Assembly: GCA_026874595.1 (NCBI GenBank) | Contig: CM049322.1 | Coordinates: forward strand, 34,366,340-34,430,339 | DNA from: Sipunculus nudus | Lineage: Eukaryota; Annelida; Sipuncula; Golfingiida; Sipunculidae | Direction: 5' to 3' | DNA: 64,000 nt | Shown here: positions 35,878-50,051 of the stretch, piece after piece | Layout: each line of letters begins with the position of its first letter | Numbering within the stretch: position 1 is the first letter of the stretch | The notes under the pieces: model-generated | What the model was told of the DNA's origin: nothing | The model's database searches: none | Seen by the model: the letters and a program-made list of their open reading frames with translations, nothing else | Program-made: the position numbers and the translations under genes

Positions 35878-38800
35878 CTAAAGAATAAAGCAAAAATTAC
35901 CGTTGTGTTTCAATAAAGATAGTTTGTGATTAAGGGAAGATTTAGAATTTAGTAATGTTAATGGTCGTTAAAAACTAATGTCTTATGTTTGTATACGCTA
36001 TAGACATGAAATGACTGGGTTCATTACTGGCTTACATTCTCAGTGTACAGTTTATTTTCCTATGGATTGAATGCTTTGAAATTTGATTCAAACTTAAATT
36101 CCATCCCGGAAAAAAGATCAATTCAGTTGTGATATGTTACTATTACGGTGTGTCAGTGGTGTTTTAAAATTTATATTTACTCACCTTCTTTTGGACCCGA
36201 CGTATTGTAAAATGCCACAACTACTTAGAAGAAGAAACATAAAACACATCCCACATACGAGATAATAGACCCATGTTGACCTTTCAAGTGATATATCCTC
36301 GATTATCTTATTGTCTCCTTCCCTTAGTCGTCCCAGATCTCCTAAATAAATCGGAAGGAACATTCAAAATTCTATTGCCTCCCTATCTTCATAGGAAACA
36401 TTTTACGTATAGATTTGCCCTCGGGTACAGCCAGTCACGTAACCCATATCGAAAGTGTTTTCCCGCAAAGGTCTGAGATTCCATTTACTATTTTGGCGAT
36501 GAAGCCCAGCTACTTAACCAATGGACACTGGATGCATTAATATTATCTGTTGAACATAATACAATATTGCCAATATGAATAAGTCCCTTCCTCTATTATG
36601 AACTGGCAAAGATCTCGATGAACTGCATATTTCTCAGGTGTGTATATGAACCATGGGGGGGGGGCAGACGAAAGGACATACGCCAGAATACAGAAGTTAA
36701 TAGCGAACCCTACGAGTAATGCTGGCACTCTGTTTCATGACACCCTTGTCTCCCTATTACTGCTTTGCAGAATATTTAATAACTCATAGCCCAGTATAAA
36801 TATAATTTTCCATATATATTCAAACTTAACCATTTCTAATAATGTTTGAAAAATTGATTCTCTGTGCTAAATAGCGAAACCTTTTTTATATAACATTACA
36901 GTTTACTATCTATTTCCTAAATGAGACCAGTATTTCTCCGAATATTCTGCTTCTTTCACTTTTTTTTCTACATCTGATTCTGATTCATTTATGAAAGAAA
37001 TCTGAATTTGAACTAGAAAATGAAACGGAAATGATATCGTATGTGTATTTGTGTATTGATTACTATGTATCCTGTGACCACATTACCATAAGAATTATTA
37101 AAAAAGAACTGTTCCGCTACTTATCATATGAATGCGTTACGACCACCTTATCACTTTCCCCGGCCACATTATTCTAATACACATTTCAAGTTAAGTACCT
37201 GCTTCGCAGGTGGTCCGTTTATACCCGTCTTTTGGGTCACAAGATCCTCCTGGACAGTTGTTACAAAACTTGCTACAGCCTGCTCCCCATTTTCCAGGAG
37301 GACATTCTAATGAAAAACGTAAAAAGAAATTAGTAACCGTGTGCAAATGTATCTCTAGATATAGATTTTTACTGTTTATACATAACAAACAGTATGCAAC
37401 GCTTATGTTTTAAACAGTTGTTCAAAAAATTGTTCTTATCGAGCCGAGTTATCAATAACTTATTAATCACAGCACAGGTTTAAAATTAATAGGAGGAATG
37501 GCTTTAACTGAAGTAGACTTTAACATCGATAAACTATTTATATTTCTTTAGCAAAGTTTGTTTTAAGGTATACGTGAACCAGGTAAATTATGCTAAAATC
37601 TGAAAAAGTAGCTCCAAAAGAAGCTTTATTTTTAGTGAAAATACAACATGAACAGGCTAACTTCCAAGCTGTTATAAAGGCACAACTAAAACTGCCCAAT
37701 CTCAAATACAATTAGCAATAATACAGTACACATTGTTTTGCCAAGTCTTGAGTTGATTTTACCCAATTTCTTCAATGGGAAAATGAATGAACCTTTTATA
37801 ACTATATTTGATAACTATATTTATATAAAGAATGATGTCAAGAATAGTATCTATTTTATGTGAAAACTCATGATACCAACCATCAATGCATGTATCTCCC
37901 ATGTATCCATCCTGACACAAGCCAGATAAACAGACGCCATCTACCGCGTCGCAGGAGCTACAGCTGTCACCACATGGAGGGATTTTGCAGTATCCACAGG
38001 TTCTTAAACAGTTGGGACCCCAGTGTTCAAATGGGCATTCTGTGAAAATATCAGTTGTATTTTTAAACAGGTTTTCTCTGGTATGTTAAACACCAGAAAT
38101 ACCAAATAAAACAAATGATAGAGCTTTGTCAGTATATTCCCTGATACATGTTGATGATGGAACCCTTTTTATGTGTCTTTCTCTGTAATTTTGTATTTCT
38201 AATTAACTGGTAGCAGAATAGTATTGCATCCTTCGACATAACAGAAGAGAAAGGTGGATACAATATTATAGTTGGAATATATATTGCTGATATATTTAAA
38301 GATTGGTATTTTCGTAGAAGAATCTACTCCAAACAGGGCCCCATATAATCATATTCGAGAATGTAACAATCACGCATACTACATTGCGTTGTGTATGCAT
38401 TGATCTGTGTGCATAATCAGTATTTCATTATACCCACCATATACACATTTTTCTCCAATGTATCCATCCTTGCACTGGCCTGACATACAAAGACCATTTG
38501 TGGCATTGCAACTGGTATTTGTGCAACTGCCTCCATTACAGCTTGAAGTAAGACAGTGTCCGCAGATCTGTGAACAATTTGCACCATAGGCCCCCTGTGG
38601 ACAAACTGAAACAACTATTACGATAACCCTCTCCACAGAAAGGATTTACAAAAATTTGACTTACAACTAATATCCAGATGCTTTACTTCATGCTTACACA
38701 ATTTTTATATCAAGAAATCCTTTTGAATTGTAGACACTGTGAGACAAGCCCTTTTTGGATTCTCCAAACATTTTACACCAACCTTCATCGCATCTTTCTC

Positions 38801-41800
38801 CAATATATCCATCCTTGCACCTGCCTGATGGACAAATACCATCCACTGCATTACAAGTGGCATTGTTACAGTTGCCTGCGTCACAGTATGTGCCAAGACA
38901 ATGTCCACAGGTGTGCGAACAGTTTCTTCCATAGGTCCCAATCGGACAAGCTACAACAAGAATCAAAATAATTTCCACTAGTACACGTATGATAAAGCTT
39001 TGGGATTTCCTAATATTAATCATTCATTATAAGCTAGAGGGTAAGGCAACCCTTGACATAACAAGCATTGTAAGTAACAGGCAGGAAAATTGTTTTTGGA
39101 TTTAATAAAAATTCCATTGTTTCGGTTATTTTTCATTCGAGTTTGAACCTTACATTTAGAAATGGTTTATATTTAGTTTCCCGTCGGATAAAACATAACA
39201 GAGTATGTAGAGAAAAAAAAAACAATTTCTGACATAAAAGTAATTCTAGTCACCTAACCTTGAGTGCACTGTTGTCCAGTATATCCATCCTGACAAAGTC
39301 CAGATAGACATATACCATTCATCGGGTTACAAACCCCTCCATTACTTGATACACAGTGACCACACATGTAAGCACAGCTTGGTCCCCAACGGTTTCCTTG
39401 GCAGGCTACAAGGCAATTTGCACTTGATGCTCACATCCGTTGTATATCATAAGAAAATGTTTTTTTTTTCGGCTAAATACCGAACGTGCAAACGTGCCTT
39501 ATTTTTTTCTGCTGGCAAAGTAACACTACATAATTGCAATATTTCAAATATACTACTTCTACCCAGTAATAACAATTTTATATGCACTTTATAACAAACA
39601 ACCATTTTTAACATTGACTGCACTTTTACACCAACCCTGATCACATCTTTCTCCGATGTAGCCATCCTTACATCTGCCTGACGGACAAATGCCATCAACT
39701 GCATTACAAGTTTCATTGGGGCAATCGCCTGCGTTACAGTTTGTACTTAGACAGTGACCGCAGGTCAGTGAGCAGTTACCACCGTAGGTCCAAACTGGAC
39801 AAGCTACAACAAGAATCAATATAATTTCTTCCTGATAGAACACCTGTGCTTAAATAAAGGGGAAATCATATTTTTTTTAAGTTTATTGTAATACACGGAA
39901 TAAAACAACTACAAGCATAACAAATATTACACATGATACGCAGGGGAGCCTGCTTCCATTTTTAATTAGATAAACGCTGCATTTGCAAACTGCTATCACA
40001 GATTTCTCAGGTTTTCAGGTGATGCACAAATCGTATTGTTTACTTTGTTATTGACTGACACTGTGTAAACTAAAGGTGCTCTGAGGTAAACCGGTTTCTC
40101 AATTCATTGATCGACACCAGTTCGGTACAATAAATATTATTCTGGCATTTATTAAATAAACACAAATAAAAAATACAACTAATAGAAACACACATGGTAC
40201 ATGCTTATGTGGTTATTGTTTTAAGTTATTAATCTGTCGTATCATTCTATATAAATTTTCAGTTTCATTGTATCGATTTTTGTCAATAAGTGTTCACAAA
40301 TATTTAATATTGTTTTAGTATTTTTAGCAAACATAACACAAAATATTAGGAAAAATAATTAATGATCGTCCAAACCTTCAGTGCACTGATCTCCATCGTA
40401 TCCATCCTGACACAGTCCTGATGTACAGATACCGTTAACCGGATCACAAATCACTCCGTTACTCGGTACACAGTGACCGCAGCTGTTTGCACAGTTAGGT
40501 CCCCACCGATCTGCTTGGCAAGCTAAATGCGTTTAGCGTCAAGATTCCGTTATTTTGATTATAACGTAATAGTAAAACAGCAAAAATCAAAAGTGAGGTC
40601 CATGTTAGTAAGAGTGATACGGAAATATGTTGATGTATTTGTTTCGCAGTGAGAATAATTGGATATAATAATCTGCCAAGGCGTTGGAAGATACAGGGGA
40701 ATAGCATTAGAATACAAGTTACTTCAGTTCCTATCAAATGCCAGAATATATCAGCATATTCCATATGCAGTTATATTCCAGATTAACCTAACTTCGGGTT
40801 ATTTTGCATTATTGCTTGTGTCAAGTATGCTAAGTTAACATGATCAACATTCCATCCCCGCAAAGAATTGAGTGGAGGATAATATCCAACATTTAAATAT
40901 GCATATGCAAGGTATATGCAATGGATCGTGATTTAGCTACCTTGATTACACAAGTTACTGGTATAACCGGCCAGACAGTCTCCCCCAGGACACGTTCCAT
41001 CGGTTGATGAGCAGTCACCTCGTGCGCAATGACCACAGACATATTGACAATGTGGACCGTAATACCCAGGGACACACGTCTGTGTCTGGATTGTAAATTT
41101 ATTTCTCAATTCAAACACCTTGATTTAGTTTCATTCTCATAACAAATAATCAAACACAAACTGATAGCTGAAAACAGGACTTCATTTACAATTGGTTATC
41201 TCAAATGGTACCATAAGTTGGTTGTGAATTTCATATTCATTAATGTTTACACGTATAATACTACATATTATATATATATATATATACAGAAGTATTCATA
41301 ATCATACCTATATATACATAATAAATAAACAAAGAAAAGAGGAGCATGTATGCATGGACGTCTTACCGTTTATATAAATCCTAATTCGAATTCTCTTTAT
41401 TTAACGATCTAAACATAAAAGCAAATCCCTCCCTGGTACTTAGTTAAATGTGTGCCAGATCATAGCTTTTACTAATTTTTCAAAATTCATACAAACCCAC
41501 AAAATGTGAAGGTCTTTGCAAAGTTTTCTAGTTTACTTTAAGAAGAATATTATAGCCAGTATTATAGATACATATATATATATATATATATAATTTTAGA
41601 AAATGAATCCTAACCTCTTGGCATTCCACTGTATTTAATGGAGACGGACATGTATATCTGCCGCCTCCGATCGCACCGCAGGTGGCATTACCTGTTGGAC
41701 CTCCCACACATCCATTGTTAAACTGAATTAGTGTTCGTGCGTCTAACAGAAGTATAAACAGCATAAATATGTATATAGTTAACGTTTGTTTTCATACCAT

Positions 41801-42330
41801 AATAAACTGATTTGTGAGAATCGATAGATGATACGCATATATACGTAAATATGTGTTTTTTCAAGTGAGTAAATGTAAAACAAACAACAGTTACAGGACG
41901 TCGTGGGTAATTATATGAGAAAAAGGATACCATTCAAAGTGTTACTATGTAAAGTACGAGAACCATGGGCACAAGGAAATCCGATAGTAATGTTCTAAAT
42001 TATGTGCATACCAATTTGTTTGGGAATATAAGGGAAATATACTGAGCATGGTCTCCTTACTACACGTTTAGAGAATTATATGTAAAGTTAAAAACACGCT
42101 TGATAGACCGGGCAGGAACAATGTATAAACAGTTACCCGTTCTAGCGTCCAGCCTATTGGAAATATGAGGGATGTGCCTCATCTGTCGACAAACAACAGC
42201 ACTCCCCTCACGTCCGAACCCTTGGGAACATATAAAGCGCCACCTATTCTGGTAATACATCTGTACCATGCCAGTGTATGTTGATTCAGCGGGAACGCCT
42301 CCCTGTCACCACAACACAGATAAATTCCAT

Positions 42331-42399
<69 letters not shown>

Positions 42400-45300
42400 A
42401 TATATATTGATTCAATTGGTTTTTGTGTGGTATTCACTGAAACCTCAAAATAACGCCCAATCACGTGACCTCTAGAAAGTGATCGCATTTTCGAGATGGT
42501 CGACCACGCGAGTTCTTATATGAAGAACAAAAAAAAAGTATTTGGACTGTGAAAAAGTGGTCGTTATTTTGAGGTGGTTGCTTAACCCGAGGAGGTCGTT
42601 ATGCAATGATTACCACATCACATCGAGCCATGTCATTTCCTGACAATATAATTAATTGACCTGACGGCGAGTGCGTGATCGACAGGTCTATTAGCCAATC
42701 AGCGAACGTGATTGCTGGACTGAAAACGAGGCCATGTAAACACACGTTGAGGTCGGACATCAGGTCGGACATTCCTGACACGCGTGTAAACTTTCAATGC
42801 CCAATGGACCTGTCATCATATAGGTGTTTTAATACGGTCGAGGCATATATTTGTACAAAAGTTACTCCAGGTATCATTCGAAGTAACAGAAATGTGTTTT
42901 TTTACTCCTCTTCGTAATAAAATAACAAGACAAGGAGAAACGGAGGGATGGGACAAGGCTGGCCTGATTTGGCCATGTCATATATTGAGTCCATATTGAC
43001 ACAAATGAAAGTCAAAAGACGCAGCCTATAGCATCCTATACAACATCTGTTGGTAAACATTGGCCCGTAAGCAGTGCTAAAAAGTGTTACATTTACCCCA
43101 ACCTTCGCGTCACTCTTCAAAGTTGATGGGATTAAACAAAATGTATCAAACTCGGCCATGTGGACAATACGTCTCCCACTCCCAGTCAAAGTATTCATGT
43201 GTTCATGTGCATGCGACGATATGCTACCCAGCTCCTGTCACCACAAATTCAGTTGATACATCTCTAGTAAAAGGTCAGTAACTGTTATTGACGAGTATTT
43301 AAGTTTAATTGAATCGCTTCTTTTTTTTATTGAAACCATGTCGAAAATTAACATTACATTAGGCATTCATTGGCACTCAAAGATGCAAGACCGATGAACA
43401 TTACAGCCAATACTGGTGTTTGTTACAACTCACAGATCTGATCAGTGTAACAAAGCGCGAGCTCAAATTTTGGTGATCGGCCTAGATATTCTGATTATTC
43501 AAATGACAAAAAAAAAATAAAATTATACCGGAAATCATCAAGAAATTACAGAAAGACAATCAGAGGTACTATTTTGAATAATTGAGCCGTTCTTTAATAA
43601 ATCAAAACGTGTAAACATCTGCTTTAAATTGTACAATGCCTATACTTTTCACAGAAGTTTTGTCTGTTCATTTCCCCCAAAGATGTCGCCTTTGCTGGTC
43701 TGGATGTTAGCAATATTAACATATTAATTATCATACCTTTACATTAATTATTGTCAAAAGTGAATGCAAAGTCATTAATTAGAAACTGTCATTTATAAAA
43801 CTATCAATCTTAATATATTTAGTGATCACATGAAAATTGTTTGTTGATGTATGATTATAAAAAAAATCAATAATATATTGCATTCTTTGGCAGCATATGT
43901 TCCCTGCCTGGGAAGCATGTATGTAGCAAGAGAAGGGAAAAATCCTTTTTTTTAACAATTAGTAAAAAAAGAGATAAAAATCATATTTGTTATTAAATTG
44001 CACTTGGAATCAGACATGACTACCATGAGTAATAATTAGAAAATAATCATTAAGACGTTTCTATTTAACAATAAATAAGATAAATAATATTAACTCACTG
44101 ACTATATGTGTTTACATGCGTCATGTAAATTGAAATGGTGTGAGAAATTGTTAAAAAATCAATTCATAATTAAGGCTATAATGATGCATTATCCCAGAAT
44201 ATAATAAATACTTGTAAGTTGTAATTATGAAGTGTAACTATGTTAACTTTCAATAATTAAATTATAAATAGTAAATTAAATACTTCATTAGACATTAAAG
44301 GTTATTATCTTCATGAAGATAATGTCTGGATGTATCACAATGTCTTTTATACTGAAAAAATACCACATTTATGTCACAAATGGAGCATCACTTGTTATTG
44401 ACAGTTCTGATTGACATATATACAATAAGTCAATGTATTAATATTATTACATACATGAGTCACCGACTGAAGATTCTAAAAATTATTGCCACAGGTTCCT
44501 TTACGTTTAACTGACAGAACAGCACAATTTCTGTAAATAATGCACATGTATATATTAAAACATAATATGCACACATACACATTCTCACACACACAAACAA
44601 ATGTTTATATACAGCCACAACAGCCTTTTTTGCAGGATTTTGAAAAAATTTTCTAGTGGCCTGGACCCCTCAAATTCTGGAGCAGGGGACCTTTTCAAAG
44701 GCTTTCATATTAGTCTTCCTGGGTTGAACCCCCCCCCCCCCCTCTTTTCAAACCCTTGAGCTGCCCCTGAAATATATATATATATATACACTTGTCCCAC
44801 CACATCTTTAACATAATACAAAAGATTTGGGACTTTCATTAAAAATATCTATATCATATATGCATTTAAATTTCTTCTTGTTTACACATCTTTCTTCCCG
44901 TGTATAAACAGGGTGCTTCCTAGTACAAACATCAGTATGCATGCAATATTTGATAATAATTTGATTTTTATTAATTTCAATTGTAAAACTGATTTGACAA
45001 AACAAACTTTCAATAGTTATAAAATCCCTGCTTGAGCAAACCATATTTTGCAAGACTTCTTTTAATGTTTATAAAAAATGAGTTATCCCCCCCCCCCGAA
45101 CAGCATGTGTCGCTTTTACCTGTATGGAAGCAACAATTTTTACGTTTTTATCTTTAATTTTTTGTTGAAACTGCACCCTAGGTGATAAACTAATATTTTA
45201 ATAACTGTTATTTTGTTGTTTTTCAAATTTGTTCTGCTAGACTTGAACAAAGTGTAAATTTTAACCAACCGCTCAGGTGTCATGGCTGATGCGAGGGGTC

Positions 45301-48300
45301 AGCTGATTAGTTCTCTAACACCGGCCGTATCGATCAGAAACAAGCGCAAATTCATCAAACGTCTCAATTTTATTTTTACTCCATATGTACACTTTAAACC
45401 TAAGGGTGCGTTATTGGTAAAATTTATACTGTTTGAAGTCTGGTGCGATGTACGGCTGAAGTGCCGGTTCCACGTGTATAAACAACACAAGGTGGGCGGA
45501 GCTAACTCGTCCCTGCCGTCACGTCAATTATATATATATATATATAACACTCAGTCTGATGGTAACCGTTCGGCATGCTCTCACTTTAAATCCTTTTGAC
45601 AAACTTTACAAACCTACCTCGTCGTAAAAATAGGAACATGAAACCTTAACAACTTCTGAGGCACCGCAAGAGTTCAAGGTCCAGGCTCCGTGAGTGCATT
45701 GGTCCAGTCTGGTCTCCGTGCCAGAACAAGATATAGACGCTGTAAGTGAAACTGTTTTATCTGTCATTTCTAGTCGAATAAATAACTTCACGTTTAAAGT
45801 GTCTCATCATGGTTCCATTTTTGCGGTGATACAGTGAGGCATAGGAAAAACAGACAATGACCTTAATTTCCTTAATTATTTAAAAATACACGCACATTTA
45901 TATACAATATGACGAGACCAAATATTACAAACGATCATGTTATTGTATGTTATGGGCAAATAATTAAAAACAAAGAGTTCATATTATTTATAATATTAAT
46001 CTTTGAGTTTCTGGATATATACAATTGTTATTATTCGAAATTCTGATATGTTGCCTTTCGGCTTTCGACACTACATGCAGGTGTAACGAGCACGTGAGCT
46101 ATGGGCTAGTAAGCCTACAAGTTGACTATACAACCCTGTGGATTGGGTCACTTATTCATATATGCAAGAGTAATTTTCAATAAAATAAGCAGAAACAGAA
46201 TGAGATAAAAAGTATTCTTATGAAATTATGCCTTATGCGAGAGTTATGGGGAGCCCATACATTACCTCTTAGACTCAGTCTTGAGCAAAAGTAGTTCTTC
46301 CTTTCGGTACAGGACCTAAGTAACCACCCAAAGTACCACATGTGTATACAATGAAATCGTCCGAGCCATCTATCTGGGTTATCAGTGTACCAATCTGTGA
46401 ATGTAACCTTAAAGAAAAATGAGATTATGTGATAGAAAATATGTATGAACATATTTATATATACATATGTACATTTATTGTTATAAAAATATAGATTATA
46501 TATATTTATACAAATATTACTTATATATATATATATATTTATAAAAATATTGATTATGTATATAGTTATACAAATATAGATTGTATATAATTATATGAAT
46601 AAAGATTATATGTATAGTTATACAATTATAGATTACACATGAATATGTATATAAAGTTATACAAATATATAGTATTGATATTTTATATAGATCTTTGGTT
46701 CTATATATAGAAAAATTTTATAAATATATTTGTTGTAGTAGTCCGTTGAAAAATCATAGTCGTTAATTGAATGATAAATAGGACCAATGATCGATAATAG
46801 ATCGATTATGTTATTCTATATACCGTGACATATGATGTACAGAATTATATCTAACATTTGCCCGAAACTAAATTGCACATCATGGCAAAATATCTGGGTA
46901 ATCGCCGGCTTTTTTACGCTTATGTTTCTGCACAATGTTAAGATTTAATGCTGTTAGCTGTTTTTTGTAAGATCTTTCTTAAATATATGAAAGAATAAGA
47001 ATATTTTATCGGGAAAATATTACTTCCTTGGATGTGCTTTCATAATCAGTTATGATTAGTTATGCAAAATTTTAATCGGTTGTACCGATTACAAAAAAAG
47101 ACCAGTTAAAGGTATAATTGATCAACTGACACATCATTAATTTATTTAAATATTGTCAGTATGATATGAATGGCACCTTGACGTCAAGCTACATTAACGA
47201 TTGCTTCTAAATTGTCTGCACCATTCCATATTGGAACTTTCAAAAGGACATTGTTATTACACGGTATTTCATCATATGTACGTGTTCCGCCTATAAGCAT
47301 GAGTTGCTGGAAATACTGCTATTTGGGAAGATATACAGAAGAAACACGCACTGGTTCATCCAAACCGTACTCGAATTGTCCCTGTTGTCTTAAGTCGTTG
47401 GGCCCCAAGATAAAACCAGTCCTGGAGTTACTCCGACCCTTCAGAATAGTGTTGGTATTTGTATCTGTTACCTTAGCCAGATCAGCCACCTTAAGGTGAC
47501 AATCTCTCTTCGCATCTGGGTGAATTAAACCAAATTTTCATTATGCGAGAAACGGTATCATTTTGCCTAAACCAGTGTCAAATAGATTAAACAACTAAAA
47601 GAATATATTTGAACAATTAACAAAATTTGAAAAAAAAGAAAATGAAAATGCCTTAGATCCTAACATTTTGTGCGTGTGTACATCTTAAATATCGGTAAAA
47701 TATGGAATGTGCAATATACATAGTAACAGTTATATAATCACTATAGTAACCTTTTAACTTTTTATCTGAATGCAATGCATACGGTATTGGTCACGTAAGT
47801 AATTTAGTCCCATACCTTCATATGTTTTTAGCTGTAAGACTTCTTCATAGCAATCATTTCCTATACTCAGCAAAGGTGTGCTGCAGCCTGCAAGTACATA
47901 TAAAGGTTTTAAGGGTCACAGGCATTTACAATATCCTGTGTATTATCTCACTCAAATAACAATGGAAAAGGTTCTAAGCAAAACACATTCCAATATATGA
48001 ATTTGCTAATTCCAATTCACCTGTTTTATACGTAATTATGGTGTTTTGTGTGAAAAAAACCAGTTTACGTTTGTCCGTTTACAATAACAAGACGTATGTT
48101 TTTTTTGTCATTCATCGCAGCCCACGCAAGCTTATTTTCACTTGTACTGGAGGAAGCGAACGTGTTAAGGAATACATAATTGGCAGATACCATAATATTG
48201 TAAGGAGAAAGCTCTATATCTCATGTATATAACATATCTAGTATGTGAATATATCCCTTTAAGTGTAAAATTCATAGACCGAGTTCACCCTCACACCTGT

Positions 48301-49958
48301 CGTTAAAGAATCTGTTCAGTGATTCTAATTACGATGCGATCTGGTGAATGTTATTCGTTTTATTCCATTAACAAAACAATACTTGAGAGCAGACTGCAAA
48401 ATCTTATTTATTTTGATATTAGCATACTTTGAAAAATTATCTTTCGCGATAGTATAGTCTGTGTGCATTCATTTCTTTCTTGATTAACAATGGCCAATTT
48501 GCTGATCGAACAGTTTTCCACAAACATGTAAAGGCTTCCTCTCTTTCTTTATTTTTTCTGTTGACTTAATAAATATATCTAGTATATCTCTATCTAGTGT
48601 ATCAGATCATTTTCCTTCAGGTTTCCTGGCGGCTCTTATGATATAAAGACTTATTACCAGTAGCAATCGGATTGTTATAGAATGATGCTTGGTGACCCCT
48701 GCGGCCAGTCGGAGTCCCACATGATGATCTGCTTCCGGTTTGTAATGCGAGTTGTTGTTTTGTAGAACGACACACATAGCTTATGGTCTTGTGAGGGTAG
48801 GTGGCGCTTCCGCCCGTCATTTCATCCACGAGGACTAGTCTGAGGTCACCATCTGACAACGAGTACTGCAAATGAATATTCATTATATTATGGTAAAGAT
48901 ACATAAACCTTTTATGAATCCCACTTTTGGGTATATTCTCTTATTCTCAATTCGATAAGGACATTTGAGTTTTCATGCCAATTCAAGTATTTTATGATAA
49001 ATCATTCTGTAACAAATTTCAAATCCGGTTATGAGCTTTGTGCAATTTATATCCTATACGTGCACGATACCGGATAACTACTATTTTTATATTTGGATAT
49101 ATACATAAATAAATATATTTATATAGAATTTTTTACATGGGTTAACAACTTAATGTGATAACTTATATGAGGCATTCTCCCTGGCTTTGTTGGTGGCAGT
49201 CGGTAATTAGGGTTTGAGGAAACTTGAGGACCCGTGGTATATCTGTGAAATTTCTGTATACGGATGGACGGTATGGCATGACAGTTGTTTCAGTTAAAGA
49301 TATGCTTAGGGAAAGTGAATTGTAACAATGGTGACATTTAAGTAAAGGGTCTATTGCATTTGCAGATGGATAAAATAGTCATGCGCCGGAAAAGTACTTC
49401 GTGGATCCCGTTGCATTAGCTATATGCAAATGATTTAGGAACCTATTACGATTGGCAAAAAAGAAACCATCTCAGTGGTTTGCACTACAACTGGACCAAT
49501 AGGGGTACAGTGTAAATTGTGCCATCGTGCATTATATAACAATATCCATTCGCCCGAATAGGGAAAATCATTTGAGTAGATATTACAATCCAATATATCA
49601 TTTTGCTTTTTCACTACATTAAGCTATTCCCCTTCATATATTTGTCTAAGTGTGCTATGGTATTTTTCTTGTCCGGCTGAAAAATCTGAAAATATGTCAA
49701 CGAATTCTCACATCAGAATAATTGAAAAAACTATAACAACATTGTTCGTTGTATCAAACAAAAGAAGTCCTACCGACCGACAATTTGCTCACGTAAATGA
49801 GACAAATTTGTTTATTGTTTTTTGAAAATTTTAGACAATATTAAGTAATTGTTATCCGCGTTCTAATGCTAATTGTTTCTTTGGCCAAGTTGTTTAGCAT
49901 TTTAAAAATTTCGACTTCGTTTTAGATCAGCATCGTTGCTTTTTTATCCTCTACACTA

Positions 49959-50051
<93 letters not shown>

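Larger units (their letters stand above)
42137..46394 (-). other. Receptor exons 5-7: divergent SRCR segments
   Basis: Exon 46394-46266 encodes DWYTDNPDRWLGRFHC and SCTERKNYFC. Exon 45739-45618 encodes ASISCSGTETRLDQC, THGAW, SCGASEVVKVSC, a clear SRCR C-terminal half (I-x-C-x-G-x-E-x-x-L-x-x-C...V-x-V-x-C). Exon 42302-42137 encodes GMVQMYYQNRWRFIC and REGSAVVCRQM, a clear SRCR N-terminal half (V-x-Y-x-x-x-W-x-x-x-C...A-V-V-C-R). The exon order is thus one divergent SRCR followed by the first half of another. In 46394-46266 another frame is also protein-like but contains a stop, so phase decided the call. Confidence 0.62.

Noticed and set aside
36543-36728. Minus-strand frame with a hydrophobic start upstream of the receptor membrane exon
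   Set aside because: It lies in the intron between 37199 and 36341, crosses a poly-G run, and has no splice sites in the required phase.
46266-46394. Alternative protein-like frame (DGSDDFIVYTCGTLGGYLG) in receptor exon 5
   Set aside because: It ends in an in-frame stop and does not match the phase of either neighbour, so the DWYTDNP frame was preferred.
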